Assembly (NCBI RefSeq): GCF_040802235.1
Contig: NC_133167.1
Location: forward strand, 47,360,001 to 47,424,000
Direction of reading: 5' to 3'
Length of the DNA stretch: 64,000 nucleotides
From: Manis javanica
Taxonomy: Eukaryota; Chordata; Mammalia; Pholidota; Manidae
The position numbers and the translations under genes were made by a program. Within the stretch, counting starts at the first letter, position 1. The number at the start of each line of letters is the position of its first letter. The notes beneath the pieces were generated by a model. It ran no database searches. It saw nothing but the letters and a program-made list of their open reading frames with translations, and was not told the origin of the DNA. Positions 22,818 to 32,756 of this stretch are shown in pieces.

Positions 22818-23154
22818 TTATGTGGAATCTAAAAACAAAACAAAATGAGCAAAACAGCAATAGACTCATAGACACTGAGAAGTGACTGGTGATTACCATC
22901 GGGGAGGGGGTTGGGGTGGGTGAAATAGGTGAAAGGGGTAAAGGTACAAAATCTCAGTTATAATATAAATTAATCATGGGAATGAAAGTGCAGCATAGAG
23001 AATATAGTCAATAGCTCTATAACATCTTTCTGTGTTGACAGATAGTAACTACACTAGTTGGGGTGAACATTTAATAATGTACATATATGTTATATACTTG
23101 AAACCAATATAATATTGTGTATCAACTCTACTTCAATAAAATAAAATTTTAAAA
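22818..23154 (+). mobile_element. L1 3' end nested in the MITE
   Basis: A 5'-truncated insertion starting within the L1 'tatgtggaatctaaaa' segment and ending with 'atcaactctacttcaataaa' plus an A-rich tail. A 6-base target duplication (attttA at 22815-22820 and 23146-23151) and the reconstructed target tttt/aaaa fit L1 endonuclease. It dates after the MITE. Confidence 0.92.
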
Positions 23155-23320
23155 ACTTAGTATCAAAAAACCCAAAAGAATGCAAAATAGCTCATGAACA
23201 ATTTTTATATTGCTCATATATTTATGTTAACATAATATTTGGGGTATGTTGTGTTCAATAAATTTTTATTTGTTTCAAATTAATGTTTCTGTTTACTTTT
23301 TAAGTATGGCCACAAACCAT
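23155..23320 (+). mobile_element. hAT-Charlie MITE, right part
   Basis: Continues the MITE after the L1: 'acttagtatc', 'gaatgcaaaatagctcatga', 'aacataatatttggggtatg', 'gtttactttttaagtatggc'. The expected last ~60 bases with the second terminal repeat are missing; a purine-rich tract follows. Confidence 0.75.
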
Positions 23321-23396
23321 TAGAGGAGCAGAAGGAGGGGAGAGGAAGAGAAAAGAAAGGGGGGAAGATGGAGAAGGGGAAGGTGGGAGAGGCGAG
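23321..23396. repeat. GA-rich low-complexity tract
   Basis: Almost pure purine on the plus strand (aggagcagaaggagggg and similar) for about 75 bases. Confidence 0.85.
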
Positions 23397-24183
23397 CATA
23401 TGGGCAGGGAAGAGAAACACAGGAAGGAAACCCACATTTTAAATAATACCATCACCTTTTTTCTCTGGCCTGTCCTGATTCTAGGTTTCCGGGGCTCAAT
23501 GGAATTTCTCTCGTTTAATAAGATCTCCTCTACATAATCTTTGTCTATGAGTCCTTTTATCTCAGAGAAAGGAAGAAGCTATGTGTGTCCTTTGATGAGT
23601 CCTCTCGATTCACTGCGGAGTCTGCCCAGCCATGTCTCATTCAGACAGGGCCTCTCGCATCCTCCCAGAAGTTACTGGGATGGATGGGAGATCCAATCAA
23701 CTATACTAGGGGCTTTTAAGACTCTTATCTTAAATGGTATAGATAAAATGCCTCCCACACCAACTTAGCTGGGACATGGTTCATTGAAAAATAATAATAA
23801 TAATGCAAGGGGAGAAGATTAATCATTTTCTTCTTGAATGACTTGTAAATTTATGGAGAATGAAGGATGCACAAAGTCCTTCTCCTTAAAATAAATATAT
23901 TTCTGAATACGATTAAAGGCAAGCCTTCTTTTCATAACTTACAAGACATTATAATGTGCCTGAATATTATATCATTACACAACTGTGTTATAAAGTTGGC
24001 CTTCAGGTAAATTGTTAAATACTGTAAATACACCATCTTTAACAGCGCTCTTAGAAAGGACATGGGTTACATTGTGAAGGATATTTCACAAAATGCTAAT
24101 GGGTTGATATTGCCATTTTGAAATCAAGTGTACTTGTCAAGTTATCCTATACCATACAATCAAGTGGAGTCCGCCTCCTCCAG
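23397..24183. other. Unique AT-rich sequence
   Basis: No repeat recognised apart from a short (AAT)n run at about 23789-23804. 23850-24120 has several conserved-element-like AT words (for example the palindrome cattataatg), but conservation cannot be judged here. Confidence 0.45.
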
Positions 24184-24342
24184 TAGACTTGGAAGTGGCT
24201 TTATTATCAGAAGACAGCCTTGGAGGTCTGAAATTAGATCTGGACAAATGTGTCTCCCCTTTTCAGGCATTAGCTCTAAAGGGAGGTTTAATTCCATTGA
24301 CATCCTTGGAGAATGCATTTTCCAACTCCGCAACATCGAAAG
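24184..24342 (+). other. Possible unrecognised exon (unproven)
   Basis: The frame is open from about 24108 to 24440, 111 codons in AT-rich surroundings. A pyrimidine-rich stretch ending in ag (ccgcctcctccag, to 24183) and a near-consensus donor (aaag|gtaaat, GT at 24343) would define a 159-base, phase 1-1 exon. The frame reads LEVALLSEDSLGGLKLDLDK and onward and looks protein-like in composition. Against it: another AG lies about 14 bases upstream of the acceptor, no sister exon is recognised, and I cannot assign the peptide to a family. Confidence 0.2.
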
Positions 24343-25045
24343 GTAAATATTTATTTGATTATATGCTTTACTTTCTTCTCAGCTATGCAAAATGTCCTAA
24401 TGTTTACGGCTTTTGTTTTCCAACTCTGGAGAACACTTAAAAAGTCAAATCTTAGGGCTTAAAATGATCGTCAAGTGCTAGTAACACTAAGCCACAAAGA
24501 TGACTTAATAGTCTGGTCTCTTCTATTTCACCCACTGATTTTTCGGAATACAGACCACAAAATTGGCTCAGCTTTAGTCTTCCAAAGTATATAATGAGAG
24601 TTGTGCATTTTCTGGCTAAGAACCTCCTTGGTAAGGCCTTAGAGCATGAACATTACATATCCCATCAACCTTTTACTAAGTTCGGGGACTTGGCTAAGCT
24701 TCAAGTAATAAATTGCTAGTGCTCAGCATCTAAGTAGACAAATGGAGAATATTTTAGAAATATGAGAACACATTTCTTTCATGGATCCCAGAGCAGATCT
24801 CAGCAGGACAGTGGTCCTCCCTGCCATGTGGATCCCTGTATCCCAGGACCTGCCCTCTCACCACACACAAGGAAATGGAGCCAATGTCTGCGGAAGCCAG
24901 TGTTAATGCAGTGTATGCCGGAATGAAAGGAAAAAGAGAATGGAAAGGTTGGGAGAAAGAACAGGGATGTTTCCTCTAAGTAGCTAAAACTATTCCATCT
25001 AGTGTCCGCATATGCTGTCTGGTGCTTGACCCATTATAGAAGCTA
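24343..25045. other. Unique sequence
   Basis: No gene or repeat recognised. Confidence 0.5.
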
Positions 25046-25413
25046 ACTACTATAGACTGAATGTATGTTTCCCCCTAAAATTCATATATTGAAACCTAAT
25101 CCCCAGTGTGATGGTATTAGGAAGTGGGGTCTTTGAGAGGTGATTAAGTCAAGAGAATGCAACCCTCATGAATGGGATTAGTGCCCTTATTAAAGGTGCC
25201 CTGGAGAGACCCTTGTCATTCCACCATGTGCTGTTCCAGCAAAAAGATGTCTGTCTAAGAGCCAGGAAGATGGGTTCTTACCAGAACCTGATCATTCTGA
25301 CACCTTGACCTTGGACTTCCCAACCTGTAGAACTGTGAGAAATGAATTTCTGATGTTTACAAGCTACCCAGGCTGTGGTCATCTGCTATAGCCAACTGAA
25401 TGGATTAGGTCAC
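25046..25413 (+). mobile_element. MST/MLT1-type MaLR LTR (solo)
   Basis: A complete LTR of about 370 bp with diagnostic segments in order: 'tatagactgaatgtatgttt', 'aaaattcatatattgaaacc', 'gtgatggtattaggaagtgg', 'catgaatgggattagtgccc', 'ttccaccatgtgctg', 'ccttgaccttggacttccca', 'agaactgtgagaaatgaatt', 'tggattaggtca'. No internal region adjoins it. Confidence 0.93.
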
Positions 25414-25665
25414 ACACTAAATCTTGAAAAATTTTCTCTCACAAGATTGACAAACTGAATAAGGAAACCTGGAAAGATCATCAGTAGCCTCTGAATATTT
25501 GGAGATAATAGTGCATCTGTAAACAAGATTAAACTATGATGAAAATGAGTAATCAAAGACTTTATTTAGAAGAGTGTATAATATTAAAATTTTATCTGAA
25601 ATAAATATAATGGATGAACTATAAAATAAAATTGGCACAGTGAAGACTAACTAGGGGATCCAGAA

Positions 25666-25837
25666 CAGGGCTTCTCAACTGTACTGTGCTTATTAAGCCC
25701 CAGATGACCACCTGGGATTTTGTTAAAATGCAGATTATGAGTGAGTCAGTCCCAGTTGGGGACTGAGAAATTGCATATCTAATATATTCCCAGGTGATTC
25801 TGATGTTGGTGTAGGATCCATAGTCTAAGAACCACTT
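25666..25837. mobile_element. MER5-type hAT element, copy 1 of 3
   Basis: Left end cagggcttctcaact, right end aagaaccacttt, with internal 'gattttgttaaaatgcagat' and 'attcccaggtgattctgatg'. The length (~170 bp) fits MER5A/B. No matching 8-bp flank duplication is visible. Confidence 0.8.
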
Positions 25838-25845
25838 TTCGAGAT

Positions 25846-25926
25846 GTTTGCCAGTTACAGGGTGGGCCACACACCAGCAGCATCATCCCTCGGCAGCTTG
25901 TTGGAAATGTCATCTGAGCCTCACCT
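25846..25926. mobile_element. MER5-type hAT element, copy 2 of 3 (partial)
   Basis: Only one end survives: 'gtgggccacacaccagcagc', then 'agcttgttggaaatgtcatc' and 'tgagcctcacct'. Matches the beginning of copy 3. Confidence 0.6.
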
Positions 25927-25951
25927 AGAGTAGGAAGGTGAGGGTATGTCT

Positions 25952-26130
25952 CAGATTGTGATCCCTATACTAGCAGCATCAGAGTCACCTGAGAATTTGT
26001 TAGAAATGGCATTTCTCCGCCCCCACCCCAGAACTACTGAGTCAGAAATTCTAGAGATGGAATCAACTGATTTATTTTTAAATAAGCCTCCCAGGTGATT
26101 TGGAAGCACAGAAAAGTTTGAGAACCACTG
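25952..26130. mobile_element. MER5-type hAT element, copy 3 of 3
   Basis: Near full-length: 'actagcagcatcagagtcac', 'gagaatttgttagaaatggc', 'ccaccccagaactactgagt', 'ataagcctcccaggtgattt', closing at gtttgagaaccactg. Confidence 0.85.
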
Positions 26131-27054
26131 ATCTAGACATAGCAAGATGTCTCCCAGAACATACCACTAAAAAGAAAGAAAATTAAGGAGATAAAAAAAA
26201 ATTGTAAGAAGAAAAGGTGAAACAATAGGTGCTAGACAAGGTCAAAAGAAGTCATAGAAGGTGAGAAGAGATGCAGTGAAGGTAAGAAAGGAGTTTACAA
26301 TCAAAGGACCCATTAAATGCCAAGTAGGATAAATAAAGAACACCCACATGCAGACACCAGCCTGTAAATGTGCAAGGAGGTAGTTCTAAAACCATCCATA
26401 TAGAAAAGATTGTTGCTCTTTTCATTCACTCTTTTAATTTACAAAGTCTATAATTAGTATTGGTACATCTTGTCTCCTGCTCAAGATGAACAATATGGAA
26501 TTAAAATGAACGGACATTAAATCCTCTCAACTTCCCTCCCATGTATCCTTTAAATTATTTCTAAAACCTGTTTTGACAAATTATTTGGTATTTTCATATT
26601 TCTTGAAGAACACTGGAACATGATGTCAGATCAGAATTATAACTACCATTCTTCCTGTTGATGAAGCAAAAATGCTTAAATGATACTGTTTTGTTACCTT
26701 ATACATGTATCAGCCAGATTTTTTAAAAAATAGAAATAGTTTTAACTGCCAGTCATTAGAAAGCAACCAAGTTAGCTATAATCTATTCAGTAGCTTTAAG
26801 TCTAGTAACATAATTATTAAATTATGTAGTTAATATTAAATACATGTACAATAAAAGAAAAAAACATTATAAGATTTTAGGCAATAAACTTAGTCTCTGA
26901 GGCTTTTATTTGACTAATCAGAGCAATATATATTCTATTAGTCCAGAGGGAAAGTTGCAAATATACAAAGCATTTCCATGACCTTTTTGCAATTTGATTA
27001 TCCCCAACCAGCTGTTGAGAACTTCTTAGGAGCCCATCAGGCTCTTAAGAAGCA
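26131..27054. other. Unique AT-rich sequence
   Basis: No gene. 26160-26350 is A-rich and has a phrase (atgccaagtaggataaataa) resembling L1 ORF1-region sequence, too short to call. Confidence 0.45.
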
Positions 27055-27190
27055 ACAGGAAAGGCAGCCACCGGTTTTGTCCTCATGGAGCTTACATTCT
27101 ACTTTTGAAAACTGCTAGGGGAGAGAATAAGGGGAGAGGGGTGTTGGGGAAGGTCCTCGAAATGTGATCAGCAATTGACCCATGAGCTGG
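27055..27190 (-). mobile_element. L2 fragment
   Basis: Reverse-complement L2: 'tcatggagcttacattctac' followed by a purine-rich 'gggagagaataaggggagag' segment and 'ggaaggtcctcgaaatgtga'. Confidence 0.65.
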
Positions 27191-27378
27191 ACCACAGCAA
27201 TCCAAGTTTCCTCATTTTCCCCCCAAACCTTGGAGTGTGGGTTCTGCCTGCCTTCCCTGCTCCCAAAGGCTGCCTTAAGGCCACAGCCTTGAGATAGTGA
27301 TGTAGCATTGAGACCATCTGGACAGTATACATAACTGAACCCTGTTGAGGCTTCTAAAAATCCTTTTAAGATGTGGTT

Positions 27379-28035
27379 GGTGTCTCAGATTCAAAAAGAC
27401 AGATGCACCCCTATGTTCATCATAGCACTTTTTACAATAGCCAAGATATGGAAGCAACCTAAGTGTTCATCAGTAGATGAATGGATAAAGAATATGTGGT
27501 ACATATACACAATGGAATACTATCCAGCCATAAGAAAGAAACAAATCCTACCATTAACAACATGGATGGAGCTGGAGGATATTATGCTCCATGAAATAAG
27601 CCAGGCAGAGAAAGACAAGTACCGAATGATTTCCCTCATTTGTGGAGTATAACAACAAAGCAAAACAGAAGGAACAAAATAGCAGCAGACTCAGAGACTC
27701 CAAGAAGGAACTAGTGGTTACCAAAGCGGAGGGGTGTGGGAGGGTGGGTGGGGAGGGAAGGAGAAGGGAACTGAGGGGCATTATGTTTAGTACACATGGT
27801 TTGGGGGATCACAGGGAGAACAGAGTAGCACAGAGAATGCAAATAGTGGATCTGTGGCATCTTACTACTCTGATGGACAGTGACTGCATTGGGGTATGGG
27901 TGGGGACTTGATAATATGGGTAAATGTAGTAACCACATTGTTTTTTTCATGGAAACCTTTATAAGAGTGTATATCAATAATACCTTAATATAAATAAATT
28001 AATTAATAAGCACCTAAATAAATAAATAAATAAAC
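27379..28035 (+). mobile_element. L1 3' end with distinct 3' UTR and target duplication
   Basis: Covers the last ~90 codons of ORF2 (open at 27371-27652 with the usual L1 C-terminal phrase NMWYIYTMEYYPAIRKKQ) and a 3' UTR unlike the other L1s here: 'actccaagaaggaactagtg', 'tgtttagtacacatggtttg', 'atggacagtgactgcattgg', then 'gtgtatatcaataatacctt' and a TAAA-type tail. A 9-base target duplication gatgtggtt is present at 27370-27378 and 28036-28044, and the preceding tttt/aaga site fits L1 endonuclease. The open C-terminus and intact duplication suggest a comparatively recent insertion. Confidence 0.95.
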
Positions 28036-28061
28036 GATGTGGTTTTTAATTAGGTGGCTAT

Positions 28062-28232
28062 GGGATCTACTTATCTTGCAGCCACCTAAGACAAGCCTTG
28101 TATATTTTATTAAGCCCTTGCTTATTAAATCTGCCATCTACCAACCTGAAGTGGCCTATCTCCTTCTTCAGCCTCTCCCTGCCCTCTGTGTATGGGGGCC
28201 AGTTTCAGATCACACCTGGGGAACTCCCTAAG
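28062..28232 (+). repeat. Unclassified interspersed repeat, copy A
   Basis: Shares a colinear block of about 165 bases with 39345-39515: matching phrases are 'aagacaagccttg' / 'aagataagccttg', 'ccatctaccaacctg' / 'ccacctaccaatctg', 'ctctccctgccctc' / 'ctctccctgccgtc' and 'cacctggggaactccc' in both. Ends are undefined and no known family is recognised. An LTR is possible because 'ttgcttattaaa' resembles a polyadenylation region. Confidence 0.65.
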
Positions 28233-28429
28233 AAACTTGCAAACCCAAAGGGGGTATCCTCACAAAGGGTGCTTAGGGATCCTTGTGGAGGTGGAGACCC
28301 ACAGAGTGATAAGCGGCCATCCACGCAAAGTAAAAGAGTAGGGAAGTTATGGAAGAGTGAAGAAGAAATATAAAAGTCCTGACAAAGAGGAGAGTTAGGG
28401 CGCCCTAGGAAGGTAAGGGGGAATGCAGA

Positions 28430-28552
28430 ATGAAATTAGAAAAGTAAGCAGTGGCCAGATATGTTCAGGCCTGATGGCTATAAGGAGTCATGAAAAGCCA
28501 TGGGGAGTTTTAAATGGAAAGAGATATTATTTAATTTTTGTTTTAAAAAATA
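28430..28552 (-). mobile_element. L2 fragment, part 1 (split by L1)
   Basis: Reverse-complement L2: 'agtggccagatatgttcagg', 'agccatggggagttttaaat', 'atttttgttttaaaaaa'. It continues after the L1 at 29298. Confidence 0.7.
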
Positions 28553-29287
28553 TCACTTGCATACCCATTAGAATGTTTATTATTTAAAAAGATACAGATA
28601 AAAACAGAAAATAACATGTGTTGACAAGGATGTGGAAAATTAGGAATCCTCGTGCATTTTGGTGCATCTGCTGTGGAAAACAGAGTGGTACTTCCTCAAC
28701 AGGTTAAAAATAGAATTATCATATGACCCAGCAATTCCAAGTCTGGGCATATACTCGAATGAATTGAAAACAGGGACTCACACAACTGTTTGTACACCAA
28801 AGTCCACTGCAGAGTCATTCACAATAGACAAAAGGTAGAAACAACCTAAATGTCTGTTGATTGAATAGATAAACAATATAGTATATACATACAATAGAAT
28901 ATTATTCAGCCTTAAAAAGGAAGGATATTACACATGCTGCAACATAGGTGAGCCTTGAAGATAGTATGCTAAGTGAAATAAGCCAGATTCAAAGGACAGA
29001 TGTATGACTCCATTTAATATGAGAAACGTAGCATAGTCAAATTCAAGGAATTAGAAAGTTGAACAGTGGTTACCAGGGACTGAAGGGCAGAAGAGTGGGG
29101 AGTTAGTGTTTAATGGGTACAGTTTCAGTTCTGAATGATGAAAAAGTGCCGGAGATGGATGGTGGTGATGGTTGCACAACAACATGCCTGTGCCTAATGC
29201 CACTGAACCGTATACTCGAAAATGGTTAAAATGATAAATTTCATGTTCTTTATATTTTACCACAATTTTTTTTAAATGCTAGAGACC
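28553..29287 (+). mobile_element. Older L1 (L1M-type) 3' end nested in L2
   Basis: ORF2 end and 3' UTR of an old L1: 'gcatacccattagaatgttt', 'gacaaggatgtggaaaatta', 'atgacccagcaattccaagt', 'gaatattattcagccttaaa', 'gcttagtatgctaagtgaaat' approximated as 'gatagtatgctaagtgaaat', 'cagtggttaccagggactga', 'gtgatggttgcacaacaaca'. An exact 10-base target duplication ttaaaaaata lies at 28543-28552 and 29288-29297. Confidence 0.92.
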
Positions 29288-29297
29288 TTAAAAAATA

Positions 29298-29402
29298 CAT
29301 ATCCCTCTGTCTGTCAGAATGGACTGGAGAGGGAGAACAATGGTAGTGGAAAGAACAGTCAGAAGACAGTGGTGCAGTTGAGATGGAAGAAAATGACTAG
29401 CT
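29298..29402 (-). mobile_element. L2 fragment, part 2
   Basis: Resumes the L2 at its expected point: 'ctctgtctgtcagaatggac', 'tggagaggg', then a diverged 'gacagtggtgcagttgagat' stretch. Confidence 0.6.
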
Positions 29403-31749
29403 TGGGCTAGTCACCCTTCTCATTGGTGAGGCCATTATAATAAATAATTTTGTAACAATAATATGAAACAAGTATCTTCTACTTCCACCACCACAAGTAG
29501 GTGAGCAAGGGTACTTATATTCCTATTCCAGCCACTTCCACTTTGAGTCAATTTAATTTAAAAAACTAAAAAAAAAAAGCCCAGTGTTCTTCAGGGTTGT
29601 AGATGTGAGTATGTATATGGCATGCATGTAGGCACTTTGGAGAGAGGGAACACAGTACTCTAAACTGTGGGAAAATCTTCCTGTAAACCCACATGAATGG
29701 TTAGCTCAGATTTCTAGCTTTTTTTAAAAAAGTAAATGTACTTTAAAATCACAAAGATATTGGATTAAAAGTACAGATCCTATCAATTCTAACCTTTATA
29801 TGACAGACATTGGAATATTCCTAAAGACTGGGTCCTTTTTATTTCAAAATGTTCCAATATCAATTGGTCTCTATGAACTTTGATGGATGTTTTACAGTTT
29901 AAGTGGATAGAGTTATTCAACCTGCATGACATATACATACAGGAAACAAATAGATTACTAGCATTTTAAATACAATTTTGCAAAAGGTCTTTTCTCTTTT
30001 CTGAACATTCAGAAACATTCTATTTTCGTCCAGATGGATTTCTTTTATAATTTCTGCAGTTAAGAACTGCTAATGGACATCTTGTACTGATGTGAAAGCA
30101 GCTTCCATATCAAACTTCACATCTATATTGCAAAGTGATATGTGACATTCATAACAAAGAAACACATAGAAGGATTTTTTCAAGAGTAGATTCAGCACAC
30201 TGAGGCCAAAGAGTAAAGTGACTACTTTTTTTTGATATATACTTATAATATTTTAATATTCTCTCTATCCCAATGACCTATATAGAAGTGATATCTTTGT
30301 TCTAAATGTAGGCTTCACTTAAGGAATATTTTTCAGTCTTTACTTTGGCTTTTCTCTCCTCCCTTTATAACTTGTGAAAACTTGTAACTGTATTACTTGG
30401 TGAAAACTTTCAGAATGTATTACTTAATTCCGTCTGTTCTAAAAGGAACATTATAAAACAATTTCCACTGGCACATGAACAAATAACTTACATTTGTGAA
30501 ACAATGCCCTTCTGTTTTTTAACTCTCTGGCTTCCTGAAAGTTATTCCAAGGAAACAAATCATAAATGCAACATTCTATTTGTTCAGATTGAATTGCTAC
30601 TTCCTAATGAATTAAGGTTCAGGAATTTTTACATCTTCCTCCGTCCACGTAACGGTAGCAGAAAATGAGAAGACACAGAGGGAAAGCTCTCCACAAACCC
30701 TCTGTGGACTGCTGCATGACCTTGGACTGTACACTGGGAAAATCTTGCTTTTAATTGGATGCATACACACACTTAATGCTTTTGCCAGCTGGGAAACTGA
30801 TACTTTTCAAATGTGACTAGAAAAATGTGCTAGATGACTTTCCAGTGGAGGGGGTTAAAAAACTAAGATTTCACATGGCTACTCCTTCCTAGCATGAGCT
30901 TGTAAGAGCAATACTATAAAACAAATTAGAAGTGATGTTGTGAAGTTAATGTATTTGTTTTGAAGGAGAAAGTACCTCACTTCATTATAATCTTCTGCAA
31001 CACAAGAAACAGGAGTGGAATTTCATTTCTCCCATATTTACTTGTTTCTAAATTAAACCATATCATAGCTTTCAACTCTACTGACCTGACAAGTAAGCAT
31101 ACTTCATCCCTGCCATGAATAATAGTTGTCCCTCTTCCAAGACCTCCTACTTCAGTAATTGTGTTCTCAAAGAGTCAAAGCAGAAGGTATTTTAGTCTTA
31201 AATACATATATTTGAAAATTGCCAAAAAAAACTGTCTGATTTAGAATTTAATATTAAGAGAAATAAAAATGACTTTGGGTTAATTTTAAAACCACTAAAT
31301 TATCTTAATTTTCCATGAAAATATAATAAGAAAATCATGGACTCTACAGTTCGCTTTAGAGGGGTAAAGGAGAGTTGTGGACAATGTCATATTTTAGGAA
31401 AGCATTTTGCATTTTGGCATCAGTATCACATTAATAAATAAAGTAGCTAGTGAAAGCACAAATTAAATAGCCATATAAATGTCTAGAATTATCTTTTATA
31501 GGTTTTCTAATGAAGAAAAAATAAGAATTGCTATTTTGTTCTTATGAAAGCCATATAAATGTGCTCCAATGCATCTCAAACTTTTATATGCATATGAACA
31601 TCAAATAGGGATCAAAATACAGATTTGAAAGCATTAGGCTCAGCATAGAGCCTGAGAATCTGAATTTATAACAACTTTTCAGGGCATGCTGCCCACCATA
31701 GCTTATTACATGCTCTGCTTTAGTCTCTGTCTATACTGTGTACATGTTT
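29403..31749. other. Long repeat-free AT-rich stretch
   Basis: About 2.3 kb with no recognisable transposon, no open frame over 60 codons and only short A-runs. Either very old decayed repeat or constrained non-coding DNA. Confidence 0.5.
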
Positions 31750-31912
31750 TGGTATAAAAGATATTCACCAACCATCATTAAGTGAAGAAAGCAGACTTCT
31801 AACCAGTATATATTGTATGGTACCATTTTGTGTGTATTGATGTGTGTGTTGGGGTGTAATTTCTATATGCCAAGAAGAGGGGAAAAATACTGTTAAAACA
31901 ATAACTGGTCAG
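31750..31912 (+). mobile_element. Probable old L1-type 3' segment, copy 1
   Basis: Phrases such as 'accagtatatattgtatggt', 'accattttgtgtgtattgat' and 'aaaaatactgttaaaacaat' resemble an old L1 3' UTR. The same type of segment recurs at 32555. Family uncertain. Confidence 0.4.
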
Positions 31913-32554
31913 AGCTGCTTTCGCCCACTGGAGGAATGGCATGATTTCTCTCAAGCCTAAAACCTTCATTGTTTAGAAAAGATGTCTGAGTAGGCTTAAG
32001 TGTGGAAACTGAGACCCTCCCGAAAAGGGTCTGGAGAGAACCATCAAAACAGAATGTTGAATTATTCCCTAGATGGAAAGTCACAGGATCTGGGGCAATG
32101 GGAAGACTGAGTGAGAAGGGATTGGTTGAGAGAGAGATTATCCCAGCCCAGCAATGCAGCAGGCAGCTTATACTTTCAGATAGTGAAACATTTTCATGAT
32201 GAAGTAGCTAAAGGCTTTTTGAAAATAGAGATGCATTAAGCATTTTCTCTTCCAGTCCTCCCCCTTGCCCCCAGGAAGGAGAATCCTGGAATCAGGGATA
32301 GGGGCTATGCTGCATATTTGAGACTACACAAGAGGCTAGACACTAGAGAGATCAATACAGCAGTGGAAGAAGCAAGCTGAAGCAAAATGGAAGCTGGACA
32401 ACCATTTGCCTACACCAAGAACCCCTAGAGACACTGAGAAGGATATTAAGTTTCCAGTGTAAAGGAGTAGTCCTGATGTGAATCACATGGAAAATTTACA
32501 GGGTAGAATGACTCCCACCAATCACAGGGCTTAGGGCCATCCAAGCAATTGCAT
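31913..32554. other. Unique sequence
   Basis: No gene or repeat recognised between two similar L1-like tails. Confidence 0.45.
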
Positions 32555-32705
32555 GCTATGTAGACAGAGAAGAGGTCTGGAAAAATACAAAGCAAAATAT
32601 TAACTCTATTTACCTTTGAGTGATGGGATTGGGGATGATTTTTTTTTTTGCTTACCTATATTTTCTGAAAACACATTTTTCATTTAAAAAATGTATTACC
32701 CTAGA
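32555..32705 (+). mobile_element. Probable old L1-type 3' segment, copy 2
   Basis: 'aggtctggaaaaatacaaag', 'tttgagtgatgggattgggg', 'tgattttttttttt', 'tattttctgaaaacacattt' and 'aaatgtattacc' follow the order of an old L1 3' end. Confidence 0.5.
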
Positions 32706-32736
32706 ATTGAAAAAAGCATTTTTAATTACACAGATA

Positions 32737-32756
32737 CTCACACACACACGCACACA
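32737..32756. repeat. (CA)n microsatellite
   Basis: About nine CA units with one CG interruption. Confidence 0.85.

Noticed and set aside
27371..27652. 93-codon open frame with a clear protein match pattern
   Set aside because: It is the C-terminal end of L1 ORF2 in a 5'-truncated L1, not an independent gene.
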